A stretch of 64,000 bases of DNA from Laccaria trichodermophora (GCA_018417955.1 JACTVC010000009.1:744001-808000); one strand, 5' to 3'. Positions 1-11,790 are shown, counted from the stretch's first letter. Notes: generated by a model from the sequence alone, not told the origin. Made by a program: numbers and translations.

Positions 1-2580
1 GAAACTGACACCGCCACTTTCAACTTTCGAAACGAAGACAAACATGAGCTGGTACTTGTATACCCAAGAGCTCATCCAAAAAACAATCGTAGCAGCTAGG
101 ACGACCAAGGGGGCGAGGGGCGCAAATACCATTCCAACGGCAGCCATGAACAACTGCAATTTCAAGTCAGTATATCGGTGATAGGCATTAAAAAAATCGC
201 GGACTATGTTTGAGCTGTGAAGTCCATTAAGCATGTTGTCGGATAAATAAGGACATAGTACTTACTAATAGATCGCATACTGGAAGAGGGGAGGTTGAGT
301 CCACTCTCGGATGTCGCGAGGGGTTCGGCCAAACATGCTATCATCCAATTTTTTTGAATAAAAAAAAAGAAAAAAAAAGCAACAAAAAACGTACTGCGTT
401 TTGATCGACAGCCAAACTAGATTGATGATCTGTGCCAAATCGAAAACGACGAGGAACCCGCGAAGGCTAGAGCATGTGATGATTAACAGCAAGCAGTCAG
501 CGAGAAGATCACCGCATACGGAAAGAATGTCAGCCAGTATGAAGCTTGGTTGATATATGTTCGATTAATTTGCTTTGGGAGTTCTACGAAACAGGTCAGG
601 TATTAAATAAACTGAGCAAGATGGTAAATATACCATGGAGATTGTTGATGATTTCCTGGAAACTGGCCTTGCTACCGATTTGTTGTATAATCTCTTTCAC
701 AGAATCTGGCATATAAGTGAGCCAACAAGCTACGATGCATCGAAGAAAGTCGTACTGAAGATGACACCAATCAGAGTGAAAATGACCAGTTGACTGATGA
801 TCAGGAAGCTGTAGTACCGTGCAACGACTGCGCGGTCAAGCTTTGAGTGAGTTAATGCACCCATGTACTGATTTTGGAGGTGTTTAGAATCCCCAAAGCT
901 CTTGGAGGCCAGTAAACAGACTAACTTTAGTCAACCAACGCATGATAATTGGTAGGAAGAAACCAAAAAGCCCAGAAATAGCAGGAGGTAAGACACCAGA
1001 GACGAACGCAAATGAGAATTGCGAATCTTCAAACCATGTTTGCAAGAAAGGGACATAAACACGGATCTGTAAACAAAAAGTCAGTCAGCGAGATTAATGA
1101 TGATCAATTTACACACAGAGTCGAGATTGGACAAGATAGAGATGATGAACAGAGGCACAGTATTGAAGAAGCAAACAAGAACCAGCCACCAAAATCCTAC
1201 GAGCCTTTTGCGAGCAAGTTCTGCGTCAGACTTATTCATGTTTTCCCAAATCTAATGCGTTGTAAGCGATGTTGTTTCAAAGGTGACCAATTCAATACGA
1301 ACAATGTCTTTAGGATTGGGAGCTAGATCAACGGTGGTTCCCTTGGGGTGCTTGCCGTCCAGCTTCTTGGCCACGATATGTGCATAAGGTACGGCGGCCA
1401 AGCTAGCGAAACCATAATTTTCAGCTTTACGTGTGTCAATCTGGCTTCTGTAATCCTCAATAGCAGCCTCTGTGCGCTTCAACTTGGCGCTAGGTGAAGG
1501 TGAGCAGGAGAAGTCATCGAGGTCAACAGCGCACGTACGTATAAAACTCAATCGCATCTTTCCTTGTTCCCCCACACCCACATGAACCACCGAGCCTGAT
1601 AGTTGGCCGGTTGGCCCTAATCTTGCCACCCTTCAAGTATTTTACGAGGACTTCTTCAAATTCCCGAACAGTTTGATTGTGATATTCGATCAGTTCAGGA
1701 AGTTTTCCAACCTTACGACCGATGTGAACACTGGTCGTTGGGTATGGCATTCCGAGACCCGCAAAGATGCCCTTCAGACCTTCATCACTCTGGTGTTTCT
1801 TGGGGACGTGTATCACCTGCAAGGTCCGTGCATAGAATGACTGCATATATTCTGGAGAGCGGAACCAAGTATGACGCAGGCCCACCATTGCCTTCCAGTG
1901 CATGTTGACACAGAAGACAATCAGGAGGGTGATGAGGTAGGTGACCACGACATGCGCGTATAGGAAGCTTCCCTTCACGTCCCGTATTGTAAGCATGCTG
2001 AGGATATCCCTGCTTTTCGTATTGACATTCTTGAGGTTGTAAACGACGTTGATGGGAATGAGGATGCCACAGGTGAGGAGGGTGATACCGGTGAAGAGCG
2101 TCCGAAGGAGGCGAAGAAAGCGTAAAAAGGCGACGGCATCCAGGCCTATCTTATCCAGAAGTTCTGGTTCTTTGGTGTGTATGAGCGGTGGGAGCCAGCC
2201 GAAGATCGAGTCGGATATTTTTGGGGGAGGTTTGTTGCCTTCGTGATATTTGACTTTGGGTTCATAAATGATCTAAACACGTCAAGAAAACGTTGAGTGA
2301 GGTTGAAACGGATGCGGTATAAGATTGGTAAAGCCATGACTGGGCTGCCACCGCGAGCGAAAGTCAAAGAGACATACCTTGTTTGTTGGACGTAGAAAAT
2401 TGAATAGAAGAATGGCTATCACCTACGCGAATGATAATTCGAATTATGGAGCCAGGTGAAGGAGGGTAAACCCACAGATATAACGCTCATAAGAGCGACT
2501 TGAGAGCCAACAGCAGCAGGCGCCAGCGTCCGCGAATTTTGATTGAATAGTTGGTCTGCGGTATCTGAGATGCCGGACAT
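1..2580 (-). CDS. CSC1: Csc1/OSCA-type calcium-permeable mechanosensitive channel (DUF221), 3' end beyond window
   Basis: Membrane channel of the Csc1/OSCA/TMEM63 family, which in yeast and plants conducts cations after osmotic or mechanical stimulation. I start at the ATG ending at 2580 (MSGISDTADQLFNQ). Exon 1 stops at 2476; the next exon gives VIAILLFNFLRPTNK, the first transmembrane helix with the family's FxxLRP signature. Later exons give the conserved GWLPPLI...LDAVAFLRFLRL segment, further helices, and the cytosolic RRM-like region that ends in IWENMNKSDAE near 1200-1270. Towards position 1, helices matching the seven-helix core can be read (PPAISGLFGFFLP near 1000, YYSFLIISQLVIFTLIG near 790). 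Exons are many and short, so single frames look broken although the spliced frame is open. The C-terminal part is missing only because the window starts here. Family assignment is firm; the exact splice pattern below position 1000 was not worked out. Confidence 0.9.
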
Positions 2581-2803
2581 TGTGTGTCGTAGAAGGAGTG
2601 GCGACCTATCAAAAAATGAGTGAAAAGGCCAATATGCTTCTAAATGAGCGTTATCGGGTGGCAACGAATGCGAACACCGGGGTGAACGTCGTCGTGGACG
2701 TTGGAGGTGGAGCTTGAAAGGTGGGGGGTTGGTGCACAAACACAGCCATCATTTGTTACATATGTCTATTGTTGTACTCTGGCCCCCCCCTGCATAGTGC
2801 AGT

Positions 2804-3960
2804 CTATTGTCCCTCACTAAGTAGTACGTTAAGCACACGGCTAACCTGTCCAATTGCTTGCCTGACTTTCTCCTCGTCCTCCCTCGCTACTCGTCGCATG
2901 AACCGACCTTCAAATTTATCAGGATGAAATCGCAAAAACGCTTCCCGGAGTTTTTCCTTTCTCTCCTTCTTCCTCTCTTCTGCAGTCCTGCCGGAGATCA
3001 GATCAAGTAGAAACACCGAGATAGCCTCTGCCGTCAAATCATCTACGGAAAACGTCGCCCGCTTCTTGTCGTTTGATTTGGTGGCCGTGCATTGATACGC
3101 AGCAGCGACCGGCCACGGAATACTGTGGAAACTGATCCCCATCGGGTCGTCGTCGCCTGGGGTGGAAAGCAGTATCTTCCACCTCATATGATACTCCTCC
3201 CTCGCGTAATCTAATCGCCGTGATTCTTGCTCCTGCTTCTTTCTTTGACGCTCTTCTTTCATAGCCTTCTCAAGTCTCACTGTTTCCGCCTTTCGCGCTT
3301 TCTCATCTGCGCGTCGTGCGGCCTTCGCTGCCTTTTTACGCATATATTCAGCACATTCGGCTGCGTGTGTTTTCCTAGGGATGTGTAGTAGTTTGAGAAC
3401 TGTTGCAGTATTTTGTAGCAAAAAAAATACCTATACATTCCAGTTCTCACCCACTCCGCGTACTCCTCTTCATCCATGTTTTGTGGATCTAGCCTTGAAA
3501 AATCATCCTCGCCAATGCCCTCGCCTGCTTTCGAGCCTCCAGCACTTCTCCAGCGGTCTGGAACATGTCCAAAGTCATTGAACCGAGCCTCTAGGGAGTC
3601 TAATCTCTCGTCATCCCCGAGTGCATCAAACATTTTCTCCCGAAAGCGTTGCTGCTCTAATTCAGCATAGATGGTGTCATAGTCAGGTTTATGAGCGTTT
3701 TCCTTCCAGTCAGGTATCTTCGAACTGTTTACTGGGTGAGGACCGTAACTAGAACCGGCGTCATCTTCATCGCTGGATGCCCATTTGCGCGGCGGAATAT
3801 CTCCGCTCGCACTGGCGTGAGGTCGTTTCGAAGACGTGCCGCGGTTAAGTTCGTCATCATGGTCAAGGTTATCACGTTTCCGTTTTCGTTTGCTCGCCCG
3901 CTTTTGTGATCTGCCCGCGGATTGTTCTTGCGGCGTATCTTTGAAGTGCAGTTTGTGCAT
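2804..3960 (-). CDS. NFKBIL1-like protein with HPD (J-like) motif
   Basis: Two exons (3431-3960 and 2804-3374) joined across a 56-nt GT-AG intron, which completes an Arg codon. About 366 residues. The N-terminal half is basic then acidic, with nuclear-localisation-like runs (SQKRASKRKRKR). The C-terminal half starts with a Lys/Glu/Arg-rich coiled coil and ends in LREAFLRFHPDKFEG followed by RVLNVLL. The LR(F/W)HPDKF...RV..LN arrangement is the hallmark of the NFKBIL1 (I-kappa-B-like) family, which carries a J-domain-like HPD motif and is linked to mRNA processing in animals. No ankyrin repeats are visible, as in many fungal members. Its role in this fungus is inferred only from the family. 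It lies head to tail with the channel gene, with about 220 nt between them. Confidence 0.8.
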
Positions 3961-4025
3961 GGGAAAGGTGACAAGCTGTTTGGCTTAGAGACATGCGAGC
4001 AACAAAGACAATCACACTGTAAATA

Positions 4026-4627
4026 TCAAGGTCGGAAAGGTCGTAGAAGGGTTTTCCGCAATGGCTCAATCACTTGTCGAGAGAACATTGGTGAAAGGTA
4101 TATTGATATTCCAACACGGAGTGGTAAGAGAGCCTGAGTAATGAAAAGCAAATTCCGTCAAAGCCATCACCATAGGTACCGAGTAAACTCACCTTGGTCA
4201 GTCCGTAGGCAACAATGGCATTGGCAACATCGCCAGCAATGTGGCCAGGCGCACCAATGGTGGCCGACATACCATTCAAATCCCCTTTCTCATATCCGAA
4301 TAAACCATATCGAGTCCCAACTTTAGCAGCCCATCTGTCACCCTCGTCGACCCAAGTCTTCAAGACATTCCTCCCCCGAGCAACGGCACCGTCTTGGGAA
4401 TGTTGAGAAGAAGAGTCCTCCATTACAACAGCGTTGATCACGCGTTCCCCTATACCGAGCGCGCGTGCTCCATAGAAGACACCAACGAGTGGGAGGATAG
4501 CAGTGAGTTCATGGAGGACGCCAAATGACACCAGAAGAGATGGTAGGGGAGTCCCTGTGCGCGCTGAGACAGATTTGAGGGCGATCTTGTATGCAGAAAA
4601 CCGACCCTCTGGTTTTGGTGAGGACAT
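4026..4627 (-). CDS. DUF1279 / FAM210-like mitochondrial membrane protein
   Basis: Two exons, 4193-4627 and 4026-4133, with a 59-nt intron in phase 0; 180 residues. An ATG lies 54 nt upstream in frame (4681), but I chose the one at 4627 (MSSPKPEGRFSAYK) because conserved sequence begins here. Two hydrophobic segments are visible: LPSLLVSFGVLHELTAILPL and, near the C-terminus, the segment starting VANAIVAYGLTK that continues over the splice into ALLPLRVGISIYLSP. The order (soluble start, helix, VAYGLTKALLP.R..IS) matches the DUF1279/FAM210 family of mitochondrial inner-membrane proteins involved in mitochondrial gene expression and translation in animals. The splice junction falls inside the last conserved motif, which strongly supports the model. 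Function here is inferred from the family. Divergent from the gene starting at 4694, leaving only 66 nt between the two ATGs. Confidence 0.75.
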
Positions 4628-4693
4628 GGCAAAGCAGGTAATAACCGCAACCCTAAATTTAGGGTAAAGAGTCTGTCCCACCCAGTTCCCACC

Positions 4694-5981
4694 ATGATAC
4701 CGTCAAGAATACCTACCTCATCAGCCTTTAAACGATGTAGGCCGCTTCAAGTCATAAGAGAAAATTCATCGGGGGCGCCAAGCGGGTCCGCCTTACCGAC
4801 CACCGCGACTTACAAGCCTCAACCACTTCCAAAGCTCAAACGAGATGGAAGGCGCGCAGCCTACATCCGCACATGGGCTATGATAGATAACATGGCAGAC
4901 GCGTATACCATTGTACGAGCCGTGGAGCAAAAATATGGCTCTATTGCTGAGGCTCGTATATTGAGGGTAGCGTTCGCTCTTTACGCCCCAACTGGCCTTC
5001 CTTACCACTATATTTTCAGGACTATGAAATGCCAGAAATGTACCAAGCCAAGATATTGGTTTTATTCCGCGACGCGGACTCAGTCGAACGCATCCCAGTG
5101 TTGGGTGAAAACCTGCATGTACTCGCTCCGGAGGTCGTGCCGGACCAACCAGGAGGGATCGGTCTAGCTGACATCGCGCACCTACTTGAGCCCCAGGGCA
5201 AAAGTGAGACCCTCAGTTTTTTGGAAGGACTAAACACTCCGTCGGTGGAGGGGACGGGAAGAACGATCAATTTCAAAATTGAACCAAAATGTAAGTTTCA
5301 AGTTGTTTCTTTCAAGGAGAGTGCTCTCTGTCTCACGCCCCCTGCGTTGTAACAGTACATACTACACCCCCTTCTAAATCTCCATCTATACATATTTCTA
5401 ACCGGCGTTTGGCGGAAACGGGGCGCAATTTTCTCAAATGGGGCGGATTTTATAACCTACAACCTATAGAGAGCACCCGTCCTATCACCGACGACGAACT
5501 TTTCTGCGGATCTACTCTCGACCATGTTCGAATGCGCAGGACACTACGATATTGGGCCGAGGCCACAGGAGATCGGAATCCTTTTGAAATTCCGCCCAAG
5601 GGTGAGCCAGTAAAGGACGTGGCGGAAAATACGTCTACCCCAACTTCTCATCCAAATCCGACCGACGTTCAGGAAACGGAGATACCACCACAATCGACCA
5701 TTCCTTCCTCTGTCGAAGCTGCTTCTTCACTGTCTGAGCCCTCGGAAAACATCTCGGTTGACCCAGCTGCCCCGGATGTATCTTCCCCTCTTGAGAGTAC
5801 GGCTGGGTTACACACAACCCAAGACTTGGCGGCAGACACGCTCCAAACATCCCCCCCATCTTCTTCTGAAGATGTATACTTTTCAGAAGTTGTTTTAGAA
5901 GAACCCAACTCTCAAGAGGATAGAACTGATGACTCCAGACCTTCCCCTCCTGTTGCGCCTGCTGCAGCTTCCATAAAATGA
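4694..5981 (+). CDS. Putative mitochondrial orphan protein with degenerate RRM-like fold
   Basis: Three exons (4694-4966, 5020-5290, 5356-5981), all in phase with GT-AG introns; 389 residues. The N-terminus (MIPSRIPTSSAFKRCRPLQ) is rich in Arg/Ser and lacks acids, as in a mitochondrial presequence. Residues of roughly 60-130 read as an alternating helix-strand pattern (DAYTIVRAVEQKYGSIAEAR, then YQAKILVLFRDADSVERIP), which resembles an RNA-recognition fold. The middle contains NFLKWGGFYNL. The last 170 residues are low complexity, rich in Ser, Pro, Thr and Glu. I do not recognise a named family. The divergent neighbour is also predicted to be mitochondrial and the shared promoter is only 66 nt, so co-expression is plausible but is inference. 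Confidence 0.65.
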
Positions 5982-6563
5982 TTCTAGGTTTGGTAGAATT
6001 TGGCTTTCTTCTACCGCAACGCGGGGACATGAAGGAGGTCGAATTAGCTGTCAACAAACAGACCCCTTGGGTTACCGAAAACTCGAGGTTTACAGGGGAC
6101 GCTATTTGCTTATTCCTATAAGTACTTTTTCGATCTTAATGCTCCGCTGTCTGCAACGATTTGTCTGTGTAATACATAGAATAAATCCTGGCGTCACATC
6201 CGCCCGCTACGTTAGTAGTGGGTCTTACCCTGCAGCGCTCAGAGGCCTCACAACAAAATTGTAGAGGGCTTTGTGCTACGTGAATCAAGGCACGACTTCA
6301 CAGATATCGAAGTCTATCTAGCGCGCGCCAAGGCTGCAGTGATCATGTTACATAATATTCTGCAAGGCCTCGTTAACAACAGCGCCAGTGACGATCAGCC
6401 TCAATCTCTACTTCTGACGCAAGGTGCTGCCACGTTACTTATTCAATTTCCTCCATGCAGAGAGGTGATACCATTGGCCTAATCATGTTTTGAAGCACCT
6501 CACTGATCAGGAGATACTTCCACAGGGAATCGGGATTAGCGTTTGAGCCGTCAACGCGTCAAC
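5982..6563 (+). other. Gene-poor stretch containing a diverged repeat
   Basis: No convincing gene. Short open frames at 6067-6482 have no start context and no recognisable protein signature. Part of the stretch (6077-6215) is similar to sequence upstream of the eL33 gene and is listed as a repeat. Confidence 0.5.
6077..6215 (+). repeat. Diverged direct repeat, copy 1 (upstream of F-box gene)
   Basis: Starts AACTCGAGGTT and shares blocks with 8239-8372, such as CTATTT.CTTATTC, GTACTTTTTC.AT and AATGCTCCG.TG, followed by a block matching ATACAT(A/G)GAATA. The two copies face the same way and bracket the F-box gene at 6564-8117. They differ by substitutions and small gaps, so the duplication is old. 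Confidence 0.7.
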
Positions 6564-8117
6564 ATGGTTGGGCTACTCGACATACCCGTAGAAATTATGC
6601 AAGCAATATTGGCTTGCTTACCCGCAGACTCTCTTCTTGATCTATTCCCGATTTGTTGTTCGCTCAACCACCTTTCCACGTCGGCACTACTCGAACATCA
6701 CGGAATTCGAGATCCTACCAACTGCACTTTTGATCTTTACAATGATGCCCCAGGGACCCCATCAAAGGCTGACGCCCTATCCGCCTTACTAGCGGGTGTT
6801 CATATCAAACGAATGAAATTTCTTCAGTGCAACCTCAAGACTTCCTGGTACTGGGGCGGGGGTTGGCCTGCTTCCCAACCTTTACGTCGACTCCACCGTT
6901 TCATACAAAAATTGTCTTCGATCGATGAGGTCGTCCTGTCTTTCGATATATATGGAGCGATTGTCCTTGACGACGCAGATCTGAAGTCCGGGATAGATAT
7001 CCTACAGAACCTGCTCAACATGATCATAACGAAATCATGCCAAGTCCTTCGCATCATAAATCCAGGAAGCTTTTTTGAAAAGAGTTACATATTTAATCAA
7101 CCGGATAGTGGTTCCAGTATCACTCAGACATTCCGCCGATTCGTCCACCGCAACGATTCGCCAGATTGGCAGTATAAGAGGGACAATAGTAAAGGAACTC
7201 GTTTATTCCTCACATGCTCTCCTGCGGCTTTGCAGAAGGTTGCGCTCACCGAGATCGAAATTGAAGCCATAAGCCTTTTCACGCCGCCCTGTTCCAACTG
7301 GACGTTCAGTATGCTAAAGCAATCTCGAGTTAAAACACTCACCGTCAGCCTCACATGGCCCGAGTCAGGCTATACACCAGCCGAGCGGTCCCTCATACTC
7401 TCACGACTAGTGGCGGCCGTCCCAGCTTCAGTCAATTTTTTGCGCGTCGTAAAAGTAACACACATTCTCGAAACTCTAGGTTTTATTTCTCAACTACCAT
7501 TTCTTGACACGCTTGACTTTTGTCCTTGGCCGTGGCAAGTGGGGCTCTTGGACGAATCCACCACCACGTCCTTCCCTATTGTTTTGAACATGAAGACAAT
7601 GTGTGCCACCGCAGAATTGCTCTTCTTTATGTTTTCCAGGCCTTTGACTGCTCCGAGACTAAGAGAAATCTTTTTGGCTTTCCATATTTATAAAGAAGAA
7701 ATGTTCGACATCACAACTACCGCCACCTCCATCGCCCGACTTCGTGACTCTGTCGGGCCCATGGTAGATATTTTACCGGCGGTCTTCATGGACAGTGTTC
7801 CACCACCGATGGAATCACTTTCCGATGGAATTCAACCAATTTGCCCGATATGGGAGCAAGAATTTTCCAAGTTCACAGCTGTGATGCTAGTCGGCCAAAT
7901 AACCCTACTAGACAGTCCCAACACATTCCGAATTATTTTGGGAGTGTTGACGCTGTTTTCTGGAATAAGTGGACTGTTAATCAAACTTAGGCCAAGTCCC
8001 AAAGTCGATCCCACTCCCATCCATCTCGAGCCTTGGATGGTGAAGGCCATTTTAAAACGATCTCCGAACATTACATCCATTGTCTTCAACAAAGTAGCCC
8101 AGAAGATAATTTCTTGA
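6564..8117 (+). CDS. F-box protein
   Basis: Single exon, 517 residues from the ATG at 6564. The in-frame TTG codons upstream are not needed. Residues 1-45 (MVGLLDIPVEIMQAILACLP...LDLFPICCSLNHLS) form an F-box: LPxEI(M/L), a hydrophobic helix, and a basic/Ser end. In SCF ubiquitin ligases this motif binds Skp1. The remaining 470 residues are leucine-rich and weakly repetitive (for example VKTLTVSLTWPE, LDTLDFCPWPW), as expected of a degenerate substrate-binding solenoid. Such orphan F-box genes are expanded in mushroom genomes and evolve fast. The target is unknown. The gene is bracketed by a diverged direct repeat, so it may have arrived with, or been bordered by, a local duplication. Confidence 0.85.
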   Translation: MVGLLDIPVEIMQAILACLPADSLLDLFPICCSLNHLSTSALLEHHGIRDPTNCTFDLYNDAPGTPSKADALSALLAGVHIKRMKFLQCNLKTSWYWGGGWPASQPLRRLHRFIQKLSSIDEVVLSFDIYGAIVLDDADLKSGIDILQNLLNMIITKSCQVLRIINPGSFFEKSYIFNQPDSGSSITQTFRRFVHRNDSPDWQYKRDNSKGTRLFLTCSPAALQKVALTEIEIEAISLFTPPCSNWTFSMLKQSRVKTLTVSLTWPESGYTPAERSLILSRLVAAVPASVNFLRVVKVTHILETLGFISQLPFLDTLDFCPWPWQVGLLDESTTTSFPIVLNMKTMCATAELLFFMFSRPLTAPRLREIFLAFHIYKEEMFDITTTATSIARLRDSVGPMVDILPAVFMDSVPPPMESLSDGIQPICPIWEQEFSKFTAVMLVGQITLLDSPNTFRIILGVLTLFSGISGLLIKLRPSPKVDPTPIHLEPWMVKAILKRSPNITSIVFNKVAQKIIS

Positions 8118-8238
8118 GAACGATGTCCCAACCACATCCCGCTGCTAAACCAAACCCTATGAGAGGTAGCTTGCTGCCAACCAGATATCTTGCGGCTCAG
8201 GTCAGGTCAGTGTTGGCTTCCATGCTGCAATGTTGCAA

Positions 8239-8372
8239 AAACTCGAGGTTCATTTTTTCTGTGGGACTGAGGGGACCTATTTACTTATTCATGTACTTTT
8301 TCAATCCCAATGCTCCGTTGCCTATAACAATGCTTTGATACATGGAATACATCTTGGTGTCGTACCGGTCCG
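8239..8372 (+). repeat. Diverged direct repeat, copy 2 (upstream of eL33)
   Basis: Same orientation as 6077-6215 and similar over about 135 nt. It lies 130-270 nt upstream of the eL33 start codon, so it may be part of the ancestral ribosomal-protein promoter. That would make copy 1 a duplicated promoter fragment. This direction of duplication is inference. Confidence 0.65.
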
Positions 8373-8507
8373 ACGGACTTCAATTTACGTACCGAGACCT
8401 TTGGTCATGTTTGCTTCTCAGAGTGCTGGACCATCTCTCATTGCCGATTCTAGCGTAGCAACAAGCAACCTCAAGATTTTCGACGGCGTGGTCATTCCTC
8501 AAGCAAA

Positions 8508-9168
8508 ATGGGCTCAACTAGGTGCGTTGTGACTTTTAGAAGGGTAGACGTTGCTCTGGTGGTATTGGGGATAGGTTAGAACAGGCGGAATACGATGGAT
8601 TATATTCATCATCTGTGGATGACGCAGCTAATTCCTCAGATCCCTCCATTACTTTGATTTGCGAAGAATGTCGGCTTATTTCTGCTTCTAGATTGTACAG
8701 CAAAGGCCGCGTCTTGGGCCACAAGCGCGCTAAACGCAACACACGACCGAATACTTCGCTGATACAAATAGAGGGTGTCGCCACAAAGGAGGATGCTCAG
8801 TTTTACCTCGGCAAGGTATGTGCTACTACAAGCTTATTGGAACTCCTCTTATTGGATACAAGCGTGTTGCCTTCGTTTACAAGGCGAAGCGGGAGATTCA
8901 GGGCTCGAAAGTTCGTGTAATCTGGGGGTGAGTCACTATATCGACATCAACATCCCAATGACGATATAAATGCTGTTCAATTCGAATCACTAGCCGCGTA
9001 ACCAGACCACACGGATCCTCAGGCGTTGTAAAATCAAAATTCCGCTCGAATCTCCCTCCCCGTGCGTTTGGTGCCAGTGTCCGGGTGGTATGTCGCAAAT
9101 TTGGGATTTATATATAAGTATCGACTAAGTTGAATTTACTACAGATGCTCTACCCCTCGACGATCTAA
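8508..9168 (+). CDS. RPL33: Large-subunit ribosomal protein eL33 (L35A/Rpl33)
   Basis: Five exons: 8508-8521, 8692-8815, 8863-8927, 8994-9087 and 9145-9168; 106 residues. The first exon is only 14 nt (MGST plus AG of Arg) and joins at 8692 to [20 protein letters not shown]. The body continues with [42 protein letters not shown], and [31 protein letters not shown]. The last exon encodes MLYPSTI, the family's standard C-terminus. Every junction is in phase and no residue of the conserved core is lost, so the gene appears functional. The 170-nt first intron behind a tiny first exon is typical of ribosomal protein genes. The protein sits on the 60S subunit surface. Confidence 0.97.
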
Positions 9169-9576
9169 TCACTTCTGTACGACATGTCCATTTCTTTTAC
9201 TTCATACCGTATGTTGCTATGAGACACATGTGTTGTGAATATGCATCAAACCAAAGCCCAAAAAGTGCGAGAAAAGTCTATCTGCATCGTGAAAAGTCAT
9301 CTGCGTCATGAAAGGGATCCAATTCCATTCATTTTATCATGGCAATGCTAGGCCTCCGGTGTAATATTTTGAACGTTTGGCAAGTAGCCGGTATGTACCC
9401 CATTTTGATCCGAATGTGTGTCAATTAGTGAAGCAAGTTCCGATCCGCCAAAGTCCTCATCCTCACCGGCCTTGTTACCGGCAATGCGTTACCGCACGGC
9501 TCAAAGTTGAATGCTCTGTAAATAGTACCTAGTACTCACCTGCACTTACCTCAAGTTCTCGCACCTCCTAACCGCC
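9169..9576 (+). other. Intergenic region, nothing recognised
   Basis: eL33 3' region and promoter of the next gene on the same strand. I see no open frame with support and no repeat. Confidence 0.5.
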
Positions 9577-11527
9577 ATGTTCCCTCTCTCTCGTCACCAA
9601 CCTGCCCGAATTGTCCGGGCCCACACTCATGCCTTCAACAAACCCGTTGCACCCACCTCTCGTGGAGTATCTAGTCAGTTTGACTACCTTCTTGTCGCGT
9701 CCATTTCGTTAATAGCAGTGTCATAGAGTTTGCCAAGTACCATTGGGAGGTAATTCTGTAGCATGCCTTGCAGTGTAACGAGACAGCTCAAGTGTATGGT
9801 GTTTAGGATCCTCTGAACCTTGAGTCTCAACTCACAGACGAGGAGATCGCGATCAGGTTATGCCCCCCGTCAACTTTGCTATGGGTATTTGCTCACAAAT
9901 TTTGGCGTGCAGAGATACCGCACGACAGTATTGTCAGGTCAGCACCGTGCTTCGACTTTGTGCCCCATTTGACGCGTTGTGAACAGGAAAATCTCATGCC
10001 TCGTGTACTCAAAGGGTGGCGAACGGAAGGTGCGCCATCGAAGTTAACAAGGTCCCTAATCGTGCTCTGACTGCGAACGTCAGAGTTCGATCACGATATC
10101 CTCCCAGAAATGGGGAAGCTAGGCCTCCTAGGACCTACAATTACAGGATTTGGCTGTGCTGGCGTAAGCAATGTTGCTTACGGTCTGATTGCGCGGGAGA
10201 TAGAACGGTATGTTCGCCTAACGTACACTGGTCAACAGATTTTGAGTAGTTTAGGGTCGATTCCGGGTACCGTTCGACAGCCTCCGTCCAGTCTTCCTTG
10301 GTCATGCACCCAATCAATGAGTTTGGCACTGAAGCACAAAAGGAAAAATACCTGCCATTACTAGGTAAGAACACATTGATCTTTCCTCATATCAAAATTA
10401 ACAGGGCGCCTACTCGATCACAGCTAAGGGAGAGCTTGTTGGCGCATTTGTCAGTCACACCCTATACAACTGGTCTCGTTTGGCTAAACGCACTGCAGGG
10501 CCTTACAGAACCCAATCACGGTTCCGACCCGGCTGGAATGGAAACCACGGCCGAAGAAGTCGATGGTGGATTCATCCTCAATGGAAGCAAGACTTGGATT
10601 ACGAATGCACCTGTCGCGTAATTAATCCTTTCCTCTGTCCGACCATCTTCTGATACCTGTCAGTGACGTCTTCATCGTCTGGGCAAATTGCAAGTGGGAC
10701 AACCGTATTCGTGGCTTCATTCTCGATAAGGTAGGTATACTCGACCTGAACAGTGTGATGGACGTTAACCACTAGATGCAGGGACTCAAAGGCCTAACTG
10801 CGCCAGCCATTAAAAACAAAGTAGCACTACGTGCCTCTTTAACTGGATCAATCTTTATGGATTCCGTACGCGTCTCTGGCGATGCTCTCCTGCCAAAATC
10901 GAAAGGTCTCGGCTCTGCTTTCTCTTGTTTGAACTCTGCAAGGTCCGTTCCACCTCCATTACCCACTAAACGCGAACCTTCAACATTTACTTTCAAGATA
11001 TGGCATTTCGTGGGGAGTGATGGGTGCCCTAGAGGATTGCATAGAACGGACCCGCGCTTATGCGCTTGAACGACACCAGTTCAACCGGCCTCTAGCATCC
11101 TTCCAACTTGTGCAGAAGAAGCTCGTTGACGCACAAATCGAGGTCGCACTTGGTCTTCTGGCCAGTTTTCAAGTCGGTAGGCTCAAAGATGAGGGGAAAT
11201 TGGCCCCCGAGATGGTGAGTATGATCAAGAGGAACAACTGCGGTAAAGCCTTGCAGCACTCACGGGTGGTTCTGGATATTCTCGGAGGAAATGCTGCTGC
11301 TGATGAGTGCGCCGAACTATTTCATGACTCTGAATTATCTCTCATTTGTTCAAGGTACCACGTTGGACGTCATGTTGCGAATCTCCAAGTCACGAATACA
11401 TATGAAGGTTCGCCATTAGGTTATTATTTGCTAGAGGCTTCCTCACCTTGTTCTGGCAGGGACAAACGATATCCATACTCTCATTTTAGGCAAAGCAATG
11501 ACAGATATACCAGCGTTCGCCAATTGA
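9577..11527 (+). CDS. GCDH: Glutaryl-CoA dehydrogenase, mitochondrial
   Basis: FAD enzyme that oxidises and decarboxylates glutaryl-CoA to crotonyl-CoA in lysine and tryptophan breakdown. Fourteen exons: 9577-9673, 9727-9749, 9807-9856, 9913-9937, 9987-10029, 10084-10207, 10255-10364, 10424-10449, 10499-10617, 10664-10730, 10776-10942, 10998-11306, 11355-11407, 11460-11527; total 1281 nt, 426 residues, every junction in phase. The N-terminus ([20 protein letters not shown]) is an Arg-rich presequence. Family landmarks: [115 protein letters not shown]. The catalytic base is the Glu of TYEG (about residue 404). Exons are unusually small (down to 23 nt). A decayed partial copy lies at 12672-13530. 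Confidence 0.95.
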
Positions 11528-11790
11528 AAAGCTCATCGTCATCACCCATTTTAGGACGGAGATTGCCTTGTTGGTTTGCACAGGCATCACTCCCGCGGAG
11601 GCGTATATTTAATCATAACATACACTGCTTTAGAGAACATTTTGACTATATGTCCGCATTTCGCATTGTCAAATCAATCTAGTCCTAAATTTAAAAACGT
11701 GTCTTTCGCTTAGTGGCATAAAGAGCTTTGGATCCTAACAGCGCGTTCTGCACTACGTGTAGATTACTCCACACCCGGTTGAGATTAAAA
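11528..11790 (+). repeat. 3' flank of GCDH, duplicated at 13531-13783
   Basis: Downstream sequence of the intact dehydrogenase (for example CGTGTCTTTCGCTTAGTGGC and GCGCGTTCTGCACTACG) recurs with scattered changes at 13531-13783 in the same orientation. It shows that the duplicated unit included the 3' flank. No gene lies in 11528-11935. Confidence 0.85.

Noticed and set aside
1252..1629. Stand-alone small protein on the minus strand
   Set aside because: Its C-terminal half is an exon of the Csc1 channel plus read-through of flanking introns.
8615..8920. 101-codon protein starting MDDAANSS
   Set aside because: The start is intron 1 of the eL33 gene. Conserved sequence begins at RLYSKG, and the true first exon is the 14 nt at 8508.
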